Origin: an uncultured Acidobacteriota bacterium
GTDB taxonomy: Bacteria; Acidobacteriota; Terriglobia; Terriglobales; Acidobacteriaceae
Direction: 5' to 3'
Assembly: GCA_903873705.1 (NCBI GenBank)
Contig: CAIQPK010000058.1
Span: 1 to 51,989, forward strand
Length of the DNA stretch: 51,989 nt
Shown here: in pieces, positions 33,504 to 41,280 of the stretch
How the letters are laid out: every line of letters starts with the position of its first letter
Position numbering within the stretch: the first letter of the stretch is position 1
Translations under genes and position numbers: made by a program
The notes under the pieces: generated by a model
Databases searched by the model: none
The model's input: the letters and a program-made list of their open reading frames with translations, nothing else
What the model was told of the DNA's origin: nothing

Positions 33504-35105
33504 ATGCGGTCCCTGTCGAAGCACCTCGCCCTGATCCTCAGCCTGTCGGCGATCTTCGCCTCCACTCCCGCCCCCGCGCAGGACGCCCCCACCCTCGGTG
33601 GCCGCGTCATCCTCGTCCTCCCCTTCGCCAACCGTTCCGGCAACGCCTCCCTCAACTGGATCGGCGACTCCTTCCCCGACACCCTCGATCTCCGCCTCAA
33701 CTCGGCCGGCTTCCTCACCATCTCGCACGACGACCGCACCTTCGCCCTCGACCACCTTGGCCTCCCGCCCGACTTCCGTCCCTCCCGCGCCACCGCCATC
33801 CGCATCGCTCAGCAGCTCGACGCCAACTACGTCATCGTCGGCAGCTACAACGTCGCCGACAATAAAATCTCCGTGCAGGCCCAGGTCCTCGACGTCAACG
33901 CGCTCCACCTCTCCGCCCCGCTCACAGACTCCGCCGACCTTCCCCGCCTCTTCGACGCCGAGAACGCCATCGCCTGGCGCATTGCCCGGCAGATCGACCC
34001 GCGCTTCAACGTAGCCGAGCAGACCTTCCTCGCCTCCCCCGGCGGCGTCCCGCTGCCGTCGTTCGAAAACTACATCCGCGGCACCAACGCCTCCACCGCC
34101 GACGAGCGCATCAAGCGCCTCGCTTCCGCCGTCAAAGACACCCCCACCTACGCCGCCGCGCTCCTCGCTCTCGGCAAAGAGCAGTATGCCGCCCGCGACT
34201 TCACCGCCGCCGCGGCCACCCTATCCAAGGTTCCCGCTAGCGACCGCACCTCCCTCGAAGCGAACTTCTACCTCGGCCTCGCGCACTTCAACAACACCGA
34301 GTACGCTGAAGCCGAAAAAGCCTTTACATTCGTGGCCACGCGCCTGCCGCTGCCCGAGGTCGTCAACGACCAGGCCGTCGCCACCAGCCGCCAGGGCAAA
34401 GACGCCGCAGCACTCTTCCAGCGTGCCTCCTCCGCCGACCCCAACGACGAAGACTACCGCCACAACCTCGCCGTCTCCCTCTTCCGCCGCGGAGACACCG
34501 TCGGCGCCATCCGCGAAGCCGATGCCGCCCTCAAGCTGAAATCCACCGACAACGAAGCCAACCAGCTCCGCGCCTACCTCAATCAGGTCCCCGCCGGCAC
34601 CCGCCTCGCTCCCAACACCGATACCGGTTTCAGCCCCGTCGAGCGCATCCGGCGCACCTACTCCGAGGCCAGCTTCCGTCAGGCCGCCTTCCAGCTCGAC
34701 CAGGTACGCGCCCTCCGCTTCGCCACCCTTCCGCCCGCCGAGCAGGTCACCCAGTACACCCAGGCCGGCCGCGACTACCTCGCCCAGGGACTCCTCCCCG
34801 AAGCCGAGCAGGAGTTCCAGACCGCCCTCGCCGTCGACGCCAAAGCAGCCGCACCCCACGCCGGCCTGGCCCAGGTCCGCGAGCAGAGCGGCGCCACGGA
34901 CGACGCCCGCAACGAAGCCCTTGCCTCCATCAACACCCAGCCCAACGCAGCCGCCTTCCTCGTCCTCGCCCGCATCGACCTCCAGGCCAACAACCTCCCC
35001 GCCAGCGCCTACAACGTAGCCGAAGCCCTCAAGCTCGAGCCCCAGAACACCGCCGCCGCCGCCCTCCGCTCCACCCTCCAATCCCGCGGCCAACCAGTCC
35101 AATGA
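33504..35105 (+). CDS. Secreted tetratricopeptide-repeat protein with FlgO-like N-domain
   Basis: A 533-residue protein with signal peptide (SLSKHLALILSLSAIFASTP). Residues 30-160 resemble the FlgO/TolB N-like fold used in many acidobacterial TPR proteins: VILVLPFANRSGNASLNWIGDSF and YVIVGSYNVADNKISVQAQVLD. From about 200, repeated helical pairs of TPR type follow (AALLALGKEQYAARDFTAAA, ANFYLGLAHFNNTEYAEAEKAF, RHNLAVSLFRRGDTVGAI), with more near the C-terminus. A scaffold role in the periplasm is likely. It has no catalytic motif. Confidence 0.82.
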   Translation: MRSLSKHLALILSLSAIFASTPAPAQDAPTLGGRVILVLPFANRSGNASLNWIGDSFPDTLDLRLNSAGFLTISHDDRTFALDHLGLPPDFRPSRATAIRIAQQLDANYVIVGSYNVADNKISVQAQVLDVNALHLSAPLTDSADLPRLFDAENAIAWRIARQIDPRFNVAEQTFLASPGGVPLPSFENYIRGTNASTADERIKRLASAVKDTPTYAAALLALGKEQYAARDFTAAAATLSKVPASDRTSLEANFYLGLAHFNNTEYAEAEKAFTFVATRLPLPEVVNDQAVATSRQGKDAAALFQRASSADPNDEDYRHNLAVSLFRRGDTVGAIREADAALKLKSTDNEANQLRAYLNQVPAGTRLAPNTDTGFSPVERIRRTYSEASFRQAAFQLDQVRALRFATLPPAEQVTQYTQAGRDYLAQGLLPEAEQEFQTALAVDAKAAAPHAGLAQVREQSGATDDARNEALASINTQPNAAAFLVLARIDLQANNLPASAYNVAEALKLEPQNTAAAALRSTLQSRGQPVQ

Positions 35106-35134
35106 GCTTTTCATCACTGCGCTCGATATCAAGC

Positions 35135-35241
35135 CATTTCCTCAGAAATTGTCATCCTGAGCGCAGCGAAGGACCTGCTTTTTTTTCTGCCCCCGCAAAT
35201 CTGTCATCTCGACCGAAGGCGGAGCCGCAGCGGAGAGGCCT
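35135..35241. repeat. Two adjacent dispersed repeats upstream of nfeD
   Basis: 35135-35182 carries AAATTGTCATCCTGAGCGCA and GCGAAGGACCTGC; 35203-35241 carries GTCATCTCGACCGAAGG and GCAGCGGAGAGG. In one plus-strand frame they translate to CHPERSEGP and LSSRPKAEPQRRG, sequences that recur in mis-annotated acidobacterial proteins. They lie between the TPR gene and the nfeD start. Confidence 0.85.
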
Positions 35242-35275
35242 GCAGTCCCCCCACACCCGCACGACCCTCCGGGTG

Positions 35276-35315
35276 CCCGATTCATGCCGCGCTTTCTGCG
35301 GCATGGGTGGGATAG
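35276..35315. repeat. GGTGCCC...ATGGGTGGG hairpin repeat at the nfeD start
   Basis: Perfect arms CATGCCGC (35283-35290) and GCGGCATG (35298-35305), loop of seven, are flanked by GGGTGCCCGATT and GGTGGGATAGC. The ATG in the right arm (35303) is the only in-frame start near the nfeD signal peptide. Related elements are at 39699, 39773 and 44708. Confidence 0.75.
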
Positions 35316-36589
35316 CACAGTGCCTCCTCGCCTTCCTGCTCCTCACCACCACACTCCCAGCCCAAACCATTCTCAAACTCACCCTCCACGACACAGTCCA
35401 ACCCATCTCCGCCGCCTACCTCCAGCGCGGCCTCAACGCCGCCGCCACGCAGCACGCCGACGCCGTCCTCATCTCCCTCGGCACCCCCGGCGGCCTCCTC
35501 ACCTCCACCCGCGAAATGGTCTCCGCCATCGAACGCTCGCCCGTCCCGGTCATCATCTTCATCGAACCCACCGGCGCCCGCGCCGGCTCCGCCGGCTTCT
35601 TCCTCCTCGAAGCCGCCGACCTCGCCGTCATGGCCCCCGGCACCAACGCCGGGGCAGCCCACCCCATCATCGAAGGCGCCACGATGGACCCGGTGCTCAA
35701 AAAGAAGATCGAAGAAGACGCCACCGCCTTCCTCCGCTCCATCACCATCCCCCGTCACCGCGACTCAACCGCCGCCACTGACGCCGTACTCAACGCCAAG
35801 TCCTACACCGCCGACGAAGCCCTTAAGCTCCACCTCATCGACCTCATCACCCCCGACGAGACCACCCTACTCGCCCAACTCGACAACCGCACCCTCACCC
35901 GCTTCAACGCCACCACCACCACCCTCCACCTCAGCTCCGCCCATATCCAGGCCTTCCCCCCATCCCTCCGCGAGCGCCTCCTCACCCGCCTCGCCGACCC
36001 CGACATCGCCGTCCTCCTCCTCATCCTCGGCGTCCTGCTCGTCTACATCGAGTTCAACGTACCAGGCACGGTCGTCCCCGGAGCCGTCGGCACTCTCAGC
36101 ATCCTGCTCTCTCTCTTCGCATTGAACCTCCTCCCGATCCGCCACACCTCGGTCCTCCTTCTCATCGCCGCCGCTCTCCTCATCCTCTTCGAGGTCAAAT
36201 TCCCCAGCCACGGCCTGCTTGCCCTCACCGGCACGATCGCCCTCATCTTCGGCCTGCTCACCCTCGTCGACGGCCCGCCCGAGCTCCGCGTCCACACCTC
36301 AACCGCTGTCGCCGTCGGCCTCACCTTCGGCATCACCACCTTCGTCCTCGCCTGGATCGGCCTCAAAGCGCGCCGCAACAAGGCCCTCAGCCCCGCCGAC
36401 GCCCTACTCAGCCAGATCGCCCTCGTCCGCTCCGCGTTCGAACCCATTGGACAGGTCGAGCTCCGAGGCGAGCTCTGGCAGGCCATCCTCGCCACCGACT
36501 CACCCCTCCTCGCAGTCGGCGAAATGGCCGTTGTCGATCAAGTGAACGGACTTACCCTGACTGTCCGCGCACAACCGTCTAAGGTTTAG
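35303..36589 (+). CDS. NfeD-family ClpP-class membrane serine protease
   Basis: 428 residues from the ATG at 35303; the open frame runs back to 35102 only because it passes through repeats. A signal peptide (GGIAQCLLAFLLLTTTLPAQ) leads to a ClpP-like domain with VLISLGTPGGLL and the catalytic Ser region GARAGSAGFFLL. Four to five membrane spans follow (about 230-345) and then the C-terminal NfeD OB-fold domain (GQVELRGELWQAI...VTVRAQP). The family cleaves stomatin-type partners; a slipin gene lies two genes downstream. Confidence 0.88.
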   Translation: MGGIAQCLLAFLLLTTTLPAQTILKLTLHDTVQPISAAYLQRGLNAAATQHADAVLISLGTPGGLLTSTREMVSAIERSPVPVIIFIEPTGARAGSAGFFLLEAADLAVMAPGTNAGAAHPIIEGATMDPVLKKKIEEDATAFLRSITIPRHRDSTAATDAVLNAKSYTADEALKLHLIDLITPDETTLLAQLDNRTLTRFNATTTTLHLSSAHIQAFPPSLRERLLTRLADPDIAVLLLILGVLLVYIEFNVPGTVVPGAVGTLSILLSLFALNLLPIRHTSVLLLIAAALLILFEVKFPSHGLLALTGTIALIFGLLTLVDGPPELRVHTSTAVAVGLTFGITTFVLAWIGLKARRNKALSPADALLSQIALVRSAFEPIGQVELRGELWQAILATDSPLLAVGEMAVVDQVNGLTLTVRAQPSKV

Positions 36590-36647
36590 ACTTACAAATA
36601 GCGCGCATCTGCATTTTTTGAACGCCCGCGCCTGGAGCCATCACGTT

Positions 36648-37322
36648 TTGATCCGTAAAGTCCTTCCTCTCGCCGCCGCTCTCGCCCTCACGCTCTCCGC
36701 CGCCAATGCTCAGGACAGCCTGCCGCAAACACCCTTTCAGAAGCAGCTCTCGCGGATCGACCTCTCTATCCAGGGTATTGGCATGTTCCAGAAGAACACC
36801 TCCGGCAAGATCATCCCCGCGGTAGCCCCTAACGCCGGCGCAACCGTCGGCAACCAGCCCTCCAATACCCTCGGCGCGCTCGTCACCGTGCGTTACATCG
36901 CCAAGCCGCTTGTTGGCCTCGAGTTCAACTACGGCTACGCCCGTTACACCGAAAACTTCTCGGGAGTCAGCGGAAGCCAGCCCAACATCGGCGTTCAGAG
37001 CCAGGTCAACGAGTACACCATCGGCTACGTCATCACCCCCGCCCATGAGCTCTTCGGCTTCCAGCCTTACGTCTCCGCGGGCGCTGGCAGCACCGGCTTC
37101 AAGCCCACCCCCGGCGGCGGTCTCGGCCTCAAGACCCAGGCCCGTGCCACCTACTACTACTCCGCCGGTCTACAGCAGGAGTTCTTCAACGCTCACTTCG
37201 GCCTGCGCGCCGGATTCCGCCAGGTCTTCTTCCTCGCCCCCGACTACGGCCAGAACTACCTCACCATCCTTCAGCACACCACCACCTACGAGCCCTCCGC
37301 CGGCTTCTACCTCAAGTTCTAA
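36648..37322 (+). CDS. Outer-membrane beta-barrel protein
   Basis: About 224 residues from a TTG at 36648, which follows GGAG; a TTG at 36618 is the first possible start. A signal peptide (IRKVLPLAAALALTLSAANA) leads to alternating strands such as LGALVTVRYIAKPLVGLEFNYGY, GYVITPAHELFGFQPYVSAG, TYYYSAGLQQEF and the terminal TTYEPSAGFYLKF, ending in Phe as barrel proteins do. The fold is OmpA/OmpW-like in size, with no peptidoglycan-binding domain. It separates nfeD from slipin, which are usually adjacent. Confidence 0.82.
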   Translation: MIRKVLPLAAALALTLSAANAQDSLPQTPFQKQLSRIDLSIQGIGMFQKNTSGKIIPAVAPNAGATVGNQPSNTLGALVTVRYIAKPLVGLEFNYGYARYTENFSGVSGSQPNIGVQSQVNEYTIGYVITPAHELFGFQPYVSAGAGSTGFKPTPGGGLGLKTQARATYYYSAGLQQEFFNAHFGLRAGFRQVFFLAPDYGQNYLTILQHTTTYEPSAGFYLKF

Positions 37323-37374
37323 CCCGGCGCGCTAGCCAGCGCGTCCGCCGCGCCACAAAAGATAGCGAGCCACC

Positions 37375-38166
37375 ATGCCGCAAGTCGCCTTAGTGCTCTT
37401 CATCGTCGTCATCATCTTCGTCCTGATGCTGGTCAACGGCATCAACATCATCAAAGACTATGAGCGCGCCGTCGTCTATCGCCTCGGCCACATGCAGCGC
37501 GAGGCCAAGGGACCCGGTGTCATCTACGTGATCCCCTTCCTCGACAAGATCAATCGCGTCTCCCTCCGCCAGGAGATGATGGAAGTCCCGCCGCAGGACA
37601 TCATCACCCGCGACAACGTCACGCTCAAAGTCAACGCCGTCGTCACCTTCCGCGTCATCGACCCCACCAAGGCCATCAACGAGAGCGCCAACTTCCTCTA
37701 TCAGACGTCGCAATTTGCACAGACCACCCTGCGCTCGGTCCTCGGCGAAGTCGAGCTCGACCACCTGCTCGCACACCGCGACGAGCTCAACTCCCGCATC
37801 CAGACCATCATCGACTCCCACACCGCGCCCTTCGGCGTGAAGGTCATCGCCGTCGAGGTCAAACAGGTCGACCTGCCCGAGTCGATGCTCCGTGCCATGG
37901 CCAAGCAGGCAGAAGCCGAACGCGAACGCCGCTCCAAGATCATCCACGCGCAAGGTGAGTTCGACGCATCCGCCAAGCTCGTCGAAGCCGCCGCGCTGCT
38001 CGCCACCCAGCCCATGACGCTCCAGCTTCGCTATCTCCAGACCCTCGCAGAAATCGGCGTCGAGAAGAACACCACCATCGTCTTCCCGCTTCCCATGGAA
38101 CTCATGAACCTGTTGAACCGTACCGCCGCCATAGCTGAACTTCCCAAAGGACCCAACGCTGCATGA
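37375..38166 (+). CDS. Slipin/stomatin-like SPFH protein
   Basis: A 263-residue protein with an N-terminal membrane hairpin (QVALVLFIVVIIFVLMLVNG) and an SPFH domain from about 25: IIKDYERAVVYRLGHMQREAKGPGVIYVIPFLDKI, then VSLRQEMMEVPPQDIITRDNVTLKVNAVVTFRV. It ends in a coiled-coil region (AKQAEAERERRSKIIHAQGEF) and a short tail. Slipins form membrane microdomains and are cleaved or chaperoned by NfeD-type proteases. The stop codon overlaps the next start by four bases. Confidence 0.94.
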   Translation: MPQVALVLFIVVIIFVLMLVNGINIIKDYERAVVYRLGHMQREAKGPGVIYVIPFLDKINRVSLRQEMMEVPPQDIITRDNVTLKVNAVVTFRVIDPTKAINESANFLYQTSQFAQTTLRSVLGEVELDHLLAHRDELNSRIQTIIDSHTAPFGVKVIAVEVKQVDLPESMLRAMAKQAEAERERRSKIIHAQGEFDASAKLVEAAALLATQPMTLQLRYLQTLAEIGVEKNTTIVFPLPMELMNLLNRTAAIAELPKGPNAA

Positions 38167-38831
38167 GCTACCTGCACGACGAAATCGACGACGAAGCCCC
38201 CGCCAGCGCACAACACCGTGAGCTGACTCTCAGCACCGGCTCCATCCTCGGCCTCTTCTTCGGCCTCGCTCTGCTATGTGCGCTCTTCTTCGGCTTCGGC
38301 TACAGCATGGGCAACCGCTCCCACCAGGCGCCCATCGTCGCCGGCACCGGCCAGCCCGCCGACAACACCAACTTCAACACCTTCAAACCCGCCGCAGGCG
38401 CTCCCGCGGGCGCGCAATCCTCGCAGCCCGCCTACACTCCCGCACCGGCGCCGGCGCCCACTGCAGCGGCGCCGTCCTCAGTTACCGTTCCTCTCTCATC
38501 CTCTGAACCCGCCACCGAAGCCGCCCCCATCGTCCGCAGCCCCAACCCAGCCAATGCGGTGCCTCCTGTTGCCACGGTCGCCTCCGCCCGCCCCACGCCG
38601 GCCGCCGACACCCCCGGCGCCTTCGTCGTACAGATCGCAGCCGTCTCCCACGAAGAAGACGCCGACCTTCTCGTCAACGCCCTCAAGCGCAAAGGCTACA
38701 CCGTAGCCGCCCACACCGAACCCCAGGACCGCCTGCTCCACATTCAGATCGGCCCCTTCCCCACCAAAAAGGACGCCGAAGCCATGCGCCAGCGCCTCCT
38801 CACCGACGGCTACAACGCCATCGTCAAATAG
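38163..38831 (+). CDS. SPOR-domain protein with one membrane span
   Basis: A 222-residue protein with a membrane segment near 24-46 (SILGLFFGLALLCALFFGFG), a long Ala/Pro linker (about 60-150), and a C-terminal SPOR domain (about 152-222): GAFVVQIAAVSHEEDADLLV, then LLHIQIGPFPTKKDAEAMRQRLL. SPOR domains bind denuded glycan strands at the division septum. It is translationally coupled to slipin. Linker composition is typical of cell-wall-spanning proteins. Confidence 0.9.
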   Translation: MSYLHDEIDDEAPASAQHRELTLSTGSILGLFFGLALLCALFFGFGYSMGNRSHQAPIVAGTGQPADNTNFNTFKPAAGAPAGAQSSQPAYTPAPAPAPTAAAPSSVTVPLSSSEPATEAAPIVRSPNPANAVPPVATVASARPTPAADTPGAFVVQIAAVSHEEDADLLVNALKRKGYTVAAHTEPQDRLLHIQIGPFPTKKDAEAMRQRLLTDGYNAIVK

Positions 38832-38850
38832 TCAGCACTCGCCGTTCTTA

Positions 38851-38905
38851 GACAATTTCTTGAAAAGAAATTGTCATTCTGAGCCCAAGCCAGGAACCTG
38901 CTTTT
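38851..38905. repeat. GACAATTTC hairpin plus TCATTCTGAGC repeat
   Basis: A perfect 11-bp stem GACAATTTCTT (38851-38861) and AAGAAATTGTC (38865-38875) is followed by ATTCTGAGCCCAAGCCAGG and AACCTGCTTTT. It begins 20 bases after the SPOR gene and matches the element at 18533 in stem and order. Confidence 0.8.
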
Positions 38906-38954
38906 CACCCGTTCTTCGCAAGCCCAGGCACCATCTCAACGCCCCTATCCCCAT

Positions 38955-39659
38955 CTACGCCCCCAGCGCCGCCTCCATCCGTTCCCGCACCGCCTGCATC
39001 AACTCTTCCCGCCCCCCATATTCTCCCGGCTCTACCACGGGCAGGAACCGCACCGTCGCCGTCCCCGGCACCACCTTCATCTGACCCTTCGGCCACATAC
39101 CCGCCGTCCCGCTCAATATCACCGGCACGATCGGTGCCCCGGTATCGGCCGCCAGAAAAAACGCCCCCTTCTTGAACGGCAACAGCTTCCCATCCGGCGA
39201 CCGCGTTCCTTCCGGGAACACCATAATGTTCAACCCATGAGCCAGTGCATCCTTGGCAATCTCCACGCTCTGCATCGCCTCTTCCCGAGACCCGCCCCGG
39301 CTCACCGGCACAAACTTCCCAATCCGCATCGCCGTCCCCAGCAGCGGAATTTTCATCAGGCTCTTCTTCAAGAACACGCTATTCATCCCCGGCAAGCTAG
39401 GCAGCAGTACCGGCGGGTCCATGTTCGAGACGTGATTGCTCATAAAAATGCAAGCCCGCCCCGCCGGCACATGCTCCATCCCCGCTATCCGCACCCGAAC
39501 CCCGGCCGCCCGCAACCCCAGTCGAATCGCCGCCATACCCCATCGGTACATCGGCGAAAAATCCCCTGTCACCAGCGCCCACGGAATCCCCACCACCGCC
39601 GCCGGCACCCCCAACAAAACGAACACCACCACCATCTTCAAAGCAGCAAACATACCCAT
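38955..39659 (-). CDS. 1-acyl-sn-glycerol-3-phosphate acyltransferase family (PlsC)
   Basis: 234 residues from the ATG at 39659. Two hydrophobic segments precede the catalytic region: FMSNHVSNMDPPVLL contains the HxxxxD motif (NHVSNMD), and VFPEGTRSPDG carries the substrate-binding EGTR. A further box, PIVPVILSGT, completes the family pattern. It acylates lysophosphatidic acid or a similar lysolipid in the membrane. The frame extends to 39758 by passing through a GGGTGCCCCATCC-type repeat (PFAKARRMGHPLPWRFG), so the upstream part is not protein. Confidence 0.9.
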   Translation of the reverse strand: MGMFAALKMVVVFVLLGVPAAVVGIPWALVTGDFSPMYRWGMAAIRLGLRAAGVRVRIAGMEHVPAGRACIFMSNHVSNMDPPVLLPSLPGMNSVFLKKSLMKIPLLGTAMRIGKFVPVSRGGSREEAMQSVEIAKDALAHGLNIMVFPEGTRSPDGKLLPFKKGAFFLAADTGAPIVPVILSGTAGMWPKGQMKVVPGTATVRFLPVVEPGEYGGREELMQAVRERMEAALGA

Positions 39660-39772
39660 CCAGAATACGCGTCCGAAGCGCCATGGCAACGGGTGGCCCA
39701 TCCTGCGCGCCTTTGCGAAGGGTGGGGTATCGAGCAACGCTCGACCGCACTCCCCCACATCGCCAACACCGC

Positions 39773-39810
39773 GGATGCCCCATGTCCGGATTCTCGGACA
39801 TGGAATCCAC
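39773..39810. repeat. TGCCCCATGTCCG hairpin repeat between plsC and mpl
   Basis: Perfect 9-bp arms CCATGTCCG (39780-39788) and CGGACATGG (39795-39803) are flanked by GATGCC and AATCCACCG. The same flank-arm-loop-arm-flank design recurs at 44708-44748 inside a coding gene. A related element of the GGTGGCCCATCC...AAGGGTGGG form lies at 39699-39727. Confidence 0.75.
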
Positions 39811-39837
39811 CGCCCTCAACACGCTGACGTCCGCAAT

Positions 39838-41280
39838 CTAGGAAGCCGCCCCGATAGCGTTCGGCAGCTTCTCATAAATCCCCCCAAACCCGCCATTCGA
39901 CAAAATCGCCACCACATCCCCCGCCTTCAACCGCGGCGCCATCTCCGCCACAATCGAATCGGCATCCGCACACAACACCGCCGGCACGCCCCGCGACCGC
40001 AGTGCCTCCACCACGTTCAGCGGCTCCATCCGCTCCAGCACCGGGATCGCATCGCTCTTGAACACCGCCGCCATCACCACCTCATCCGCCAGTGCCAGCG
40101 AGTCCACCAACTCGCGCTCGAACACATTCCTTCGCAACGTATTTGACCGCGGCTCCAGCACCGCCCATAACCGTCGCCCCTTGTAAGCCCCCCGCAAGGC
40201 CCGCAGCGTCTCCCGTATCGCCGTAGGATGATGCGCAAAGTCATCAATCACCGTCACCCCGCGGACCTCGGCCTTCACCTCCAGCCGCCGCTTCACGCTC
40301 TTGAAGCTCGCCAGCGCCTCCACGATCGCGGCCACCGGCACACCCTGCCCCGCCGCCAGCGCCGCAGCCGCCGTCGCGTTCATCGCATTGTGCTCACCGG
40401 CCATTGGCAGCGTCAATTCCGCAAACCGCTCGCCCCCGCGCAGCAGCGTCCACCGCGTGGTCCCCGCATCCTGCCGCAACTCCACCGCCTGCCAATAGCT
40501 CCCATCGAGCATCCCATACCGCTCCACCCGGCAGAACGCCCGGGCCGCGCACTCGGTGACATTCTCGCTCGCGTCATAAGCAATCAACCGCCCGCGCCGC
40601 GGAATCAGGTTCACCATCCGCTTGAACGCCACCTTCACCGCCTCCAGGTCCGAGTAGATGTCCGCATGGTCAAACTCCACATGCGTCAGCACCGCTACAT
40701 CCGGAAAGTAGTGCAGGAACTTCGGCCCTTTATCAAAGAACGCCGTGTCATACTCATCGCCCTCCAGGATGAACGGCCGTGTCCCCTCCTCAACATGAAA
40801 ACTACTCCCAAAATTCTCCGCCACCCCACCAATCAAGAACGAGGGCGCAAAACCGTTCCGCTCGCTGGACCCTTGGCCCTGGACCCTGGACCCTGTCTCA
40901 TAGATCCACGCCAGCATGCTCGTCGTCGTCGTCTTCCCATGCGTCCCACACACCACCAACCGCTCGCGCCCTTGCAGAAACTCATCGTGAATCAGCGCCG
41001 CCATCGACGTCATCGGAATCCGCTCATCCAGCACCCGCTCCAGCTCCACATTGCCGCGCGAGATCGCATTGCCCACCACCACCAGGTCGGGCCGCTCATC
41101 CAGGTTCGAAGCCGCATACGGCTCCATGATGGCAATCCCCATCTCCCGCAACTGATCGCTCATCGGCGGATAAGCTGCCACATCCGACCCCGTAACCCGA
41201 TGCCCCTCAGCCCGCAGCATCCCCGCCAGCGAAGCCATCGCCGTCCCACAAATCCCAATCAAATGCACATGCTTCTTCAT
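39838..41280 (-). CDS. mpl: UDP-N-acetylmuramate:L-Ala-gamma-D-Glu-meso-DAP ligase
   Basis: A 480-residue Mur ligase. The N-terminal HLIGICGTAMASLAGML and YPPMSDQLREMGI distinguish Mpl from MurC. The ATP site is VVCGTHGKTTTTSML, and the later LEGDEYDTAFFDKGPKFLHY and FAHHPTAI are as expected. Mpl reattaches recycled tripeptide to UDP-MurNAc. A 19-residue insertion, roughly TGSRVQGQGSSERNGFA, sits just after the P-loop helix and is encoded by a 7-bp TGGACCC repeat (about 40862-40895). It is translationally coupled with the upstream LD-carboxypeptidase gene by a TGATG-type overlap. Confidence 0.93.
   Translation of the reverse strand: MKKHVHLIGICGTAMASLAGMLRAEGHRVTGSDVAAYPPMSDQLREMGIAIMEPYAASNLDERPDLVVVGNAISRGNVELERVLDERIPMTSMAALIHDEFLQGRERLVVCGTHGKTTTTSMLAWIYETGSRVQGQGSSERNGFAPSFLIGGVAENFGSSFHVEEGTRPFILEGDEYDTAFFDKGPKFLHYFPDVAVLTHVEFDHADIYSDLEAVKVAFKRMVNLIPRRGRLIAYDASENVTECAARAFCRVERYGMLDGSYWQAVELRQDAGTTRWTLLRGGERFAELTLPMAGEHNAMNATAAAALAAGQGVPVAAIVEALASFKSVKRRLEVKAEVRGVTVIDDFAHHPTAIRETLRALRGAYKGRRLWAVLEPRSNTLRRNVFERELVDSLALADEVVMAAVFKSDAIPVLERMEPLNVVEALRSRGVPAVLCADADSIVAEMAPRLKAGDVVAILSNGGFGGIYEKLPNAIGAAS
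40862..40900. repeat. TGGACCC micro-repeat inside mpl
   Basis: On the plus strand the run reads TGGACCCTTGGCCCTGGACC and then CTGGACCCTG, about three and a half copies of a 7-bp unit, one degenerate. It encodes the extra GSRVQGQGSS residues in Mpl. Confidence 0.7.

Noticed and set aside
35102-35302. N-terminal extension of nfeD
   Set aside because: It encodes HPERSEGP- and SSRPKAEPQRRG-type peptide that is translated repeat DNA; the signal peptide begins only after 35303.
39660-39758. N-terminal extension of plsC
   Set aside because: It reads through a GGTGGCCCATCC...AAGGGTGGGG repeat; family sequence starts after the ATG at 39659.
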